A model generated the notes under the pieces. The model worked only from the letters and a program-made list of their open reading frames with translations, was not told where the DNA came from and did not search any database. This document shows positions 15,177 to 22,400 of a DNA stretch of 25,803 nucleotides, piece by piece. This DNA is from JBDKGH01 sp039798265 (GTDB taxonomy: Bacteria; Bacteroidota; Bacteroidia; Flavobacteriales_D; Sanyastnellaceae). Position 1 is the first letter of the stretch. Each line of letters starts with the position of its first letter. The DNA lies in contig JBDKGH010000094.1 of the NCBI GenBank assembly GCA_039798265.1, forward strand, positions 1 to 25,803. The letters run 5' to 3'. A program made the translations under genes and the position numbers.

Positions 15177-15739
15177 GATATACCGTCTTACTCACTTTTA
15201 TCGCCCTGTTCTTTGCTGGTTGCAGTGATGATTTTACCCCTAAACCAAGAGGTTTTTTTCGCATCGATTTGCCCGAACACAGCTATCGCAAGTTGGATTT
15301 GAAATGTGGCGCAAGTATGGATGTGCCAAGCTACGCTCGCGTAGAACTCCGCGATTCGGTGCGCACCGATACGTGTTGGTTCAATGTGAGTTTTCCGCGA
15401 TTAAACGCCAAACTCTATTTTACCTACTTGCCAGTTGGAAATAATTTTGAAACCTTAGTAGAAGAGTCGTATGGCTTTGCTGCCAAACACGAAATGAAAG
15501 CCAGCGGCATGAAGCGCACTCAATTTACGGACGATGAAAATCGCCTGTATGGTATTCTTTATGACATCGAAGGAGAAGCCGCTTCTCAGGTGCAGTTTTT
15601 TCTAACCGATAGCACCAATCACTTTTTAAGAGCAAGCTTGTATTTTAATCACAAGCCTAATCCTGACTCTATTGCTCCGGTGCTTGCTTTTTTAAGACAA
15701 GACATCTTGCACATGGCTGAATCTGTGCGTTGGCGATAA
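15173..15739 (+). CDS. gldD: Gliding motility lipoprotein GldD
   Basis: Essential gliding lipoprotein in Flavobacterium johnsoniae, associated with the T9SS/gliding apparatus. The 188 residues begin with a lipoprotein signal, and the lipobox FAGC places the acylated Cys at residue 17. The mature part has the family features: PKPRGFFRIDLPEHSYRKLD directly after the linker, CWFNVSFPRLNAKLYFTYLP, and a LYGILYDIEGEAASQVQFFL segment. It overlaps gldE by four bases. Its TAA stop codon directly abuts the stop of the convergent small gene. Confidence 0.93.
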   Translation: MRYTVLLTFIALFFAGCSDDFTPKPRGFFRIDLPEHSYRKLDLKCGASMDVPSYARVELRDSVRTDTCWFNVSFPRLNAKLYFTYLPVGNNFETLVEESYGFAAKHEMKASGMKRTQFTDDENRLYGILYDIEGEAASQVQFFLTDSTNHFLRASLYFNHKPNPDSIAPVLAFLRQDILHMAESVRWR

Positions 15740-15904
15740 TTAGCGGCTGGCCCAGCGGATGATCATGATGATCAAGCAAATTAAAAACATCATCAAGGAA
15801 ATCTTGTTGATGCCATGCATAAAGCGGAGATTGATGTCTCCCTTTTCTTTTTTGAACCAGTTGATCGGGTTCAGGTAATAAGCAATCTTTTGAAGTACTT
15901 GCAT
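15740..15904 (-). CDS. 54-residue single-pass membrane protein
   Basis: Function unknown. ATG at 15904, TAA at 15740. Seen: an amphipathic basic N-terminus (MQVLQKIAYYLNPINWFKKE), a GDINLRFMHGINKIS stretch, and one very hydrophobic segment at about 35-49 (SLMMFLICLIIMIIRW), ending RWASR. Short proteins with an RFMHGINKIS-type motif followed by one helix are, as I recall, annotated DUF6728 in Flavobacteria. I am not certain of that number. It lies 41 bases downstream of ridA on the same strand and is probably co-transcribed with it. The base composition and lack of breaks favour a real gene over the longer overlapping frame 15669-15962, which has no such properties. Confidence 0.72.
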   Translation of the reverse strand: MQVLQKIAYYLNPINWFKKEKGDINLRFMHGINKISLMMFLICLIIMIIRWASR

Positions 15905-15945
15905 GGAGTTGTTTTTTTAAGAAACCTTTTTCGAAGGGCCTAAGT

Positions 15946-16326
15946 TCATTCTTTGTAGGCAATAACTGAAATTTCTACCTTGGCATTTTTCGGTAAAACG
16001 CTTACTTGAACGGTTTCACGGGCAGGGAAGTCTTTGGTAAATGCACCAGCGTAAACTTCGTTAACCGTTCCGAAATCATTCATGTCAGCTAAAAAAATCG
16101 ACGTTTTCACGATGTGCGAAAAGCCATATCCAGCGGCATTCAATACCGCCTCAATATTTTTCATGACTTGAATAGCTTCGCTGCGCACATCCATTGGCGT
16201 ATATACTTGAGTGCGAGGATCAATAGCGATTTGACCGGAAAGATATAGGGTGCCGCCCGCTTTTACGGCTTGGCTATATGGACCGATAGGAGCAGGGGCA
16301 GAGGAAGATTCGATGATGGTTTTCAT
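15946..16326 (-). CDS. ridA: RidA family reactive imine deaminase
   Basis: Hydrolyses reactive enamine/imine intermediates such as 2-aminoacrylate made by PLP-dependent dehydratases, in the cytoplasm. I chose the ATG at 16326, giving 126 residues beginning MKTIIESSSAPAPIGPYSQA; 16 extra codons upstream have no family match. Seen: the PIGPYSQAVKAGGTLYLSGQ N-terminal motif, Arg103 in FPARETVQV, and Glu118 in the LPKNAKVEISVIA signature, all family active-site positions. It diverges from the pabA/trpG gene with only 59 bases between, and probably shares a transcript with the 54-residue membrane protein downstream. Confidence 0.93.
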   Translation of the reverse strand: MKTIIESSSAPAPIGPYSQAVKAGGTLYLSGQIAIDPRTQVYTPMDVRSEAIQVMKNIEAVLNAAGYGFSHIVKTSIFLADMNDFGTVNEVYAGAFTKDFPARETVQVSVLPKNAKVEISVIAYKE

Positions 16327-16385
16327 GCAGAAATGATTGTTATTTGCACTCCAAACTTCAGACATCTGTAGCAAACTACCAAATC

Positions 16386-16955
16386 ATGAAGCGATTGTTG
16401 ATCATAGATAACTTCGATTCGTTTACACACAATCTCGCGCATTACTGCGAAGATCTGGGTGTGGAGGTGGTGGTTAAGCGCAATAATCAAGTGCTTTCTG
16501 CTGAAGTGGAGCACTATGATGGTGTCATTCTTTCTCCCGGCCCGGGACTCCCAAAGGATGCAGGAGTTACCATGCACGTATTAGAAGATTGGGCAGGAAA
16601 GAAACCCATACTCGGTGTTTGCTTAGGCTTGCAAGCCATAGTGGAACATTTTGGCGGGCGTTTGCGCAATTTGCCGCAAGTATTACATGGGGTTAGTTCA
16701 AGGTGTGAAGTGGTTCATAAGCACCCCGTTTTTGAAGGAATTTCTTCACCTTTTTTAGCAGGACATTATCATTCTTGGGTCATGGATGAATCGTATCTTC
16801 CCGAAAATTTGAAGGTAATTGCGGTTTCAGGATCCTTAATTATGGCGGTTAACCACACGAAATGGAATGTGTTTGGCGTTCAGTTTCATCCTGAATCAGT
16901 AATGACTCCGCAAGGAAAACAAATGTTGAGTAATTGGATCAGCCGTTATCTTTGA
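16386..16955 (+). CDS. pabA: Glutamine amidotransferase of aminodeoxychorismate/anthranilate synthase
   Basis: Glutaminase subunit that supplies ammonia to chorismate-using synthases, either PabB for p-aminobenzoate (folate) or TrpE (tryptophan). It has 189 residues starting MKRLLIIDNFDSFTHNLAHY. Seen: the oxyanion loop ILSPGPGLPKDAG, nucleophile Cys79 in LGVCLGLQAI, and His168/Glu170 in VQFHPESV, a complete triad. No trp genes are nearby, so a PabA role, or dual use, is more likely than a dedicated TrpG; sequence alone does not decide. The ATG at 16386 is preferred over the earlier in-frame ATG at 16344, which would lie inside the ridA gene's opposite strand. Confidence 0.87.
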   Translation: MKRLLIIDNFDSFTHNLAHYCEDLGVEVVVKRNNQVLSAEVEHYDGVILSPGPGLPKDAGVTMHVLEDWAGKKPILGVCLGLQAIVEHFGGRLRNLPQVLHGVSSRCEVVHKHPVFEGISSPFLAGHYHSWVMDESYLPENLKVIAVSGSLIMAVNHTKWNVFGVQFHPESVMTPQGKQMLSNWISRYL

Positions 16956-16961
16956 CACGTG

Positions 16962-17630
16962 ATGAAAAAACTGTTCTCTTTTATTTCGATCGTTTTACTC
17001 GGTGTGAGCTTGAGTTCTTTTGCTCCACCCTCTTACCAAATTGCCGTTGCCAAATACAAGGGTGGTGGCGACTGGTATTCAAATCCAACTAGTGTCCCTA
17101 ATCTAGTGAAATTTGTCAACGAAAATCTAAAAATGAATATCAATACCGATGTTCCTTTTGTAGATGTGGGCTCTCCTGAAATTTTTAATTATCCTTTTGT
17201 TCACCTCACTGGTCACGGCAATGTGGTTTTCTCTCAAGCAGATGCTGATAATCTGCGTGATTATATGATGGCAGGAGGCTTTTTGCACATCTCCGATAAT
17301 TATGGTCTGGATAAATTTATTCGGAAGGAAATGAAAAAAGTATTTCCCGAATTGGATTTTATCGAGTTGCCTTTTGGCCACCCTATTTATCATCAAACAT
17401 TCGACTTTCCCAATGGATTGCCCAAAGTGCATGAGCATGATAAAAAGGCTCCACAGGGATTCGGAATAATCTATGAAGGTCGCCTCGTTTGTTTTTACGA
17501 TTTCGAATGTGATCTTGGCGATGGCTGGGAAGATGAGGAAGTCCATCACGATTCGAAAGATGCGCGCACCAAAGCTTTGCGAATGGGAGCGAATATTTTG
17601 CAATATGTATTGATGGGTGAAAAAAAGTGA
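16962..17630 (+). CDS. DUF4159 domain protein, exported
   Basis: A 222-residue protein with a signal peptide (MKKLFSFISIVLLGVSLSSF, cut near SFA-PP), so it is periplasmic. The rest is one DUF4159-type domain, a GATase1-like fold of unknown function found across Bacteroidota. Seen: VAKYKGGGDWYSNPTSVPNL, FVHLTGHGNVVFSQADADNL, MMAGGFLHISDNYGLD, PFGHPIYHQTFDF, and an acidic C-terminal segment. A GTG three bases earlier (16959) is an alternative start. The gene follows pabA by six bases and is followed directly by the TIGR02757 gene, a pairing I recognise as common in the phylum. Its function is unknown. Confidence 0.88.
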   Translation: MKKLFSFISIVLLGVSLSSFAPPSYQIAVAKYKGGGDWYSNPTSVPNLVKFVNENLKMNINTDVPFVDVGSPEIFNYPFVHLTGHGNVVFSQADADNLRDYMMAGGFLHISDNYGLDKFIRKEMKKVFPELDFIELPFGHPIYHQTFDFPNGLPKVHEHDKKAPQGFGIIYEGRLVCFYDFECDLGDGWEDEEVHHDSKDARTKALRMGANILQYVLMGEKK

Positions 17631-17631
17631 G

Positions 17632-18405
17632 ATGAAACTTTCACTGAAAGAAATGCGCGACTATCTCAATGAAAAAGTTGTGCAATACAATCGCCCCGAT
17701 TTTATTCCCTTCGATCCGATTTCTATTCCTCATTCTTTTTCAAAAAAAGAAGACATTGAAATAAGTGCGTTTTTAGCCGCTACCATTTCGTGGGGAAACA
17801 GAAAGTCGATTGTGACCAATGCAAATCGCATCATGGACTTGATGGATCGAGCTCCATATGATTTTATTCTTAATCATAAGACGGCCGATCTGCGGTCGAT
17901 GAAGTCGTTTGTACACCGAACATTTAATGGTGAGGATTTGGCTGGCTTTGTCAAATGTGTGCGTCATTTATACAGCGAGTATGGCGGACTAGAACAGGTT
18001 TTTTTTGAAGGCTTTGAAAATGGAGAGGCAGATGTCGCGATTTCTTTTTTTCGAGAAAAATTCTTTGAAGGAAAACATGCCGCCCGAACAGAAAAACATG
18101 TTTCCAATCCGCTTGCGGGCTCTTCTGCTAAGCGATTGAATATGTACTTGCGCTGGATGGTGCGCAATGATCAAGCGGGAGTTGATTTCGGTATTTGGAA
18201 AAAAATTAGTCCCTCTAAATTATCCCTGCCGCTTGATGTGCACACAGGCAATGTTGGTCGAACCTTGGGTTTGCTTTCTCGCACCCAGAATGACTGGAAG
18301 GCAGTGGCTGAAATTGATCAGGCTTTGCGCACACTCGATCCAAAAGATCCGATAAAATATGACTTCGCACTTTTCGGAATAGGCGTAAGTGGAGAGTTGA
18401 ATTAA
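17632..18405 (+). CDS. TIGR02757/DUF2400 family protein
   Basis: A 257-residue cytoplasmic protein of the DUF2400 family, function unknown. Seen: NRPDFIPFDPISIPHSF; a conserved ISAFLAATISWGNRKSIVTN motif with many small and polar residues at about 45-65; KRLNMYLRWMVRNDQAGVDF; and the PLDVHTGNVGRTLGLL stretch near the C-terminus. The ATG at 17632 starts one base after the TGA of the DUF4159 gene; a GTG at 17617 would overlap that gene. Its stop codon shares TTAA with the convergent secreted-protein gene. Without biochemical data I do not assign a reaction, although helix-hairpin-helix-like elements in the family suggest nucleic acid contact. Confidence 0.9.
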   Translation: MKLSLKEMRDYLNEKVVQYNRPDFIPFDPISIPHSFSKKEDIEISAFLAATISWGNRKSIVTNANRIMDLMDRAPYDFILNHKTADLRSMKSFVHRTFNGEDLAGFVKCVRHLYSEYGGLEQVFFEGFENGEADVAISFFREKFFEGKHAARTEKHVSNPLAGSSAKRLNMYLRWMVRNDQAGVDFGIWKKISPSKLSLPLDVHTGNVGRTLGLLSRTQNDWKAVAEIDQALRTLDPKDPIKYDFALFGIGVSGELN

Positions 18406-19247
18406 TCCATGCAAATAATGCTGAGCATTTCCTGTGACATCATCATGGACGGAAATTCTTTGGCGAGTATTCCAAGAAAATTGCTTGCTTCATGAGCATA
18501 TTCGGGGGAAAATGTAATTTGATACCCTGTCGTTAATCCAGGGTTTGCAAATAGACTTTCGATGTATCCATCTTTTTTCCATTGAGTCAATAACTCCGTA
18601 AGCTGAGGGTTTAGAGGCTTGTATTGTTCTTGAAGAATATAAACTTCAGGTCGAACTCCTAGGAAGTTGTCCGTTTTTCCGAGTGCAACGGCGCTGCACG
18701 CATTCGTCCTTTTTCGAAATTCGACCGCATCTTCGAGTCGATCGTGGGCGATGGTGACGATGGTTCCTTGATCACTGGCTTCTCCTTTCCATGATCCACA
18801 GGCCTCTCTTTCTTGTATGATGCGTCCATCCGTTTTTTCTAACGCGGAATGGATCACAGTGTTTGTTTTCGAATCGCCTGCGTAAATCACGGAAACATTC
18901 GGGTAATAAGCGCAGGGCAGCTTTTGACCTCCGGACAGAAAAAAGCTTGTTTGTGTGGGTGTGGCCAACATGATTTGTTGGGTAACAAAAAGACTGTCGT
19001 CTAGCGGACTATAATCCGGATGGTTCGCTATTGCCTTTATTTTGGAGTGAGGGTTGCCGGTAAAAGACAAATCACGCACTTCATAGTAACCGTTTTCCTT
19101 TTCGGTGGCTATTTTCCCATTTATGGAAAGTGAGGCGCCCGTAATGGCTTGGCGCTCTGAATTACAGAGAAAAAAAGAGTAAATCTGCGCGTTTCCCCGG
19201 TTGGAGAAAAGCAAAAAAGTGAGGAAAATGAAAAAAAGTGGTTTCAT
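18402..19247 (-). CDS. Exported protein of unknown function
   Basis: I do not recognise the family. The ATG at 19247 gives 281 residues and a clear signal peptide (MKPLFFIFLTFLLFSNRGNA, then Q); the longer in-frame start at 19331 adds 28 residues that spoil the signal and was not used. The first 80 mature residues (SFFLCNSERQAITGASLSIN, then a DYSPLDDS region) look like a carboxypeptidase-regulatory-type beta domain. The centre has PCAYYPNVSVIYAGDSKTN, EACGSWKG and TNACSAVALGK, four well-spaced Cys in all. The C-terminal third is helical and ends in MMMSQEMLSIICMD. I see no lipobox, T9SS sorting domain or membrane helix, so a periplasmic location is likely. A -7-like TATATTTA lies at 19265-19272. 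It is convergent with the TIGR02757 gene and divergent from the repeat-protein gene. Confidence 0.72.
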   Translation of the reverse strand: MKPLFFIFLTFLLFSNRGNAQIYSFFLCNSERQAITGASLSINGKIATEKENGYYEVRDLSFTGNPHSKIKAIANHPDYSPLDDSLFVTQQIMLATPTQTSFFLSGGQKLPCAYYPNVSVIYAGDSKTNTVIHSALEKTDGRIIQEREACGSWKGEASDQGTIVTIAHDRLEDAVEFRKRTNACSAVALGKTDNFLGVRPEVYILQEQYKPLNPQLTELLTQWKKDGYIESLFANPGLTTGYQITFSPEYAHEASNFLGILAKEFPSMMMSQEMLSIICMD

Positions 19248-19355
19248 AGCGCGTATTACAAGGCTAAATATAAGAAGTTCATTTTCTTGCCTTTTTAACA
19301 AAAAGAATTTTGAAAATGAAAATGATAACACTTTTCTACCTGCTTAGAGTTCCAA

Positions 19356-19385
19356 TTTGCACATGCATTTTTCACTATATATTTG
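19356..19385 (+). promoter_or_regulatory. Promoter of the repeat-protein gene, TTTG-N18-TATATTTG
   Basis: TTTG (19356-19359), 18 bases and TATATTTG (19378-19385) match the Bacteroidota consensus exactly, with the same spacing as the hup promoter on the other strand. The -7 box ends 72 bases before the ATG, leaving an untranslated leader of about 65 bases. Confidence 0.75.
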
Positions 19386-19398
19386 TCCTAACTCACTG

Positions 19399-19422
19399 AA
19401 CCAAAGGAGGGAAAATTTGGTT
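19399..19422 (+). promoter_or_regulatory. Leader hairpin with GGAGGG in its loop
   Basis: AACCAAA (19399-19405) pairs with TTTGGTT (19416-19422), enclosing GGAGGGAAAA in a ten-base loop. It lies within the predicted leader of the repeat-protein gene. The loop holds the only strong Shine-Dalgarno-like sequence near a gene start in the window, although the next long ORF starts 47 bases downstream of it. A tiny ORF (19424-19441, MMYVL) begins two bases after the hairpin. Confidence 0.4.
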
Positions 19423-19423
19423 T

Positions 19424-19441
19424 ATGATGTACGTGCTTTAA
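19424..19441 (+). CDS. Possible five-codon upstream ORF (MMYVL)
   Basis: ATG ATG TAC GTG CTT TAA lies in the leader of the repeat-protein gene. The GGAGG in the hairpin loop lies 12 bases before its first ATG, a longish but possible distance. It could be a leader peptide or plain chance; no other support is available. Confidence 0.2.
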   Translation: MMYVL

Positions 19442-19457
19442 AACCAAAAACACTCTT

Positions 19458-22400
19458 ATGAAAGCTAAACTTATTGTAGTGCTCGCGCTCATATTTTCAC
19501 CCTTCTTTACGAAGGCTCAAAATGAGTGTCTCGATCCGAGCTGGCCTAACTCAGTCGTGCTATCGGCGAATATGGAGGGAATGGTCACCGTTTATCCATC
19601 TTCTGCTTTGGTTAGTCAGACCTTTTATTTCCCTGGAACCAATGCAGCTTGTTTCGAAGATGGCTGTTCGACTTGGTTCATCGATAATTTCTCAGCAGTA
19701 CCATTTGAACTGGCTTACAGCGTAAATGGTGTGAACACTGTTTTGAACCTAGAGCCCTTTACTAGCCAAGCCTTTGTGTTGAATTTGGGTGAAGGAGTGG
19801 CCGGTTGCACCATCACTAACGCTTGTAATTACAATCCTCAAGCTACCTGCGATGATGGATCATGTACTTACGATTGTTATGGTTGCACAGATTCAGCTGC
19901 CTTGAATTACAATGCGAGCTCCACCATTGACGATGGAAGTTGTTGTTATAATGAAAACGCCTTCTTCTCCATCGAAGCTGATGGCTCTGTTTTCGTAACG
20001 GCATATGGAATGGGAGGTAATTCAACCAACGATGCCTATTATCCTGCTGAAAGTGGTTTTTGTTTGACCGACAACTGTGTTGAGTTTTACGTATTGTCTT
20101 TGGATGCCACGCCAGTTCAGTTTACCATTACTCACTTGAGCTCTGGAGCATCATTCACTGGTACAGCCGAGGGATACTATCAAACGGTAGGTTATCTCAG
20201 TACAACAGGCACTGTGGGATGTGCCGATCCTGCAGCATGTAATTATGATTCTTCAGCAACGTGCGCAAATTATTACTCCTGTGATTACAGTTGTTTAGGC
20301 TGTACTGACCCTACAGCTGTTAACTTCAATGAAAGTGCAACAATTGATAATGGTTCTTGCTGTTACTCTGAAGACTGGGTGACTTTGACCTCTAACGTAG
20401 CGGCTTATTTCAACATTTACGCAACGGATGGTTCTTACTACTACACCAATCAATTCTTCGAAGATTTGCAGAGCTCTTTCTGTTTGCCAGATGGATGTTT
20501 TAATTTCGAGTTGTACCCCATGACAGGAGAATATGTTCCTATTGAAGTAAGTGTGATAGGAGCGAATGGTGATGTGTGGTTTACCACCTTGTCAAATGGA
20601 AGTTTAGTGATGGATAGCTTTACTAAAAATGGTGTTCCTGGTTGTGTGGATACAGCGGCTTGCAACTTTGATCCAAACGCTACATGTGGCAATTCTTTGT
20701 TGTGTGATTACGGCTGTTACGGCTGCACAGATCCTAATGCAGATAACTATGATGCTGATGCAACTATAGACAATGGTGCATGTTGTTATGGACAATACAC
20801 CGTGGTTGCTGATGCACCGATTCATTGGTCGACTTACAATTACAATAATTACTGGAACGGCTACTTTGGTTCTACTCCAGAGCAAAATGCATTCTGCCCA
20901 GAGAATGGCTGTTATGTATTCTATGCGGGTAGTTCAGATGGTTCTCAAGTTCCATTTACACTATACGATGGTGAAGGTAACGTGGTGATTTCTGCGCTTA
21001 CCGATGACCCAATGATCCAAGGTCATTCTTTTGAAGTAAACGCTATCAGCGGATGTATGGATCCAATGGCTTGTACTTATGATCCGAATGCAAACTGTTA
21101 TAACTGGAGTTCTTGTGATTACAGTTGCTATGGCTGCACTGATCCACAAGCTCCCAACTTTGATCCTTCTGCGACTCTCGATAATGGTACCTGCTGTGTG
21201 AACAACTGGTACTATGTAAATGTGGATGGTGAGGCCTATTTCTCGGCATACAGTTATTCAACCTATGAGAGCGCAGGTGGTATGACTCCATTGCAAACTG
21301 GTTTCTGCATGTCGAGCGACTGCTTTGATTTTAGCATTTATTCTTATGGCCCAAATACGGTGGACTTTACTTTGACTGACCAAGATGGCAATGTTTTGCT
21401 TTCAGGCAATACAGCGGACTCTTTCGGATATTTCACCATTACAGGAAGCGAGATATTTGGTTGCACAGATCCGAATGCATGCAATTTTGATCCAGCAGCA
21501 ACTTGTTCTAACTGGTATGCTTGTGATTATGATTGTTATGGCTGCACCGATTCAAGTGCGCCTAATTTTGATCCTACGGCTACATTCAATGATGGCACTT
21601 GTTGCACTGCCAACTGGTATACCTTCAACAGCTCAGGTACATTCTACTGGAGCGTTTATGACGCTAACAGCGGTGGATATGCTTGGGGTATTTACCCAGA
21701 ACAAAATGGTTTTTGTAATAACGGCGAGTGTGTTTCACTTCAAGTTTGGGACATCAACGGTGGATCTGCTGAATACACTCTTTTGAATGCTGCAGGTGAA
21801 ATTGTAAGCTCTGGCAGTACTTCAACATCATGGTATGTAACCACACCGCTTTCTTTTGATGGCGATATCCCTGGTTGTACAGATCAAACAGCGTGTAACT
21901 ATGATCCAAATGCAACATGTGATGCGGGTAACTGCGATTACTACTGCGGTGGGTGTACAGACATCACGGCTTTGAACTATAACCAAAATGCTTATTGGAA
22001 TGATGGTAGCTGTATCTACTCGGTAGAACCGCCACAAATCGCAGTGAGCACTGAAGAGTCACCATTTGCATTGGATGAGTATTTCGTTCGTATCAATGTG
22101 GTAAGCACAGGTAATGGTTCGCCATACATGACTTCCAGCGATATAAGCAATGAGGCTATGATGATTACCGAAACCGGCACTTACATGATGGGTCCATTCC
22201 CATGCGATGAAAACGCCATGATTAATATTCACTCGGCTTCATTGGGAATGTCTTCGTTTAACATGTCTGATCCAGTAGTCTCTCCATGTTTTACGACGGT
22301 GGGAACCGAAGAAGTGAACGAAGAAGTGAATTCTTTAAATGTATATCCAAATCCAACCAATGGTAATGTAACCATTTCAGGACTGAACGAAAGCGTAAGC

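Noticed and set aside
15669..15962. 97-codon minus-strand frame over the gldD end and the small membrane gene
   Set aside because: It overlaps both gldD and the better-supported 54-residue gene in another frame and has no conserved-looking segment.
17127..17603. 158-codon minus-strand frame inside the DUF4159 gene
   Set aside because: Fully antisense to a recognised family, with no start context, motif or neighbour supporting it.
21385..21786. 133-codon frame within the repeat protein in another reading frame
   Set aside because: It arises from the repeat sequence in a shifted frame; the main frame has conserved Cys spacing throughout.
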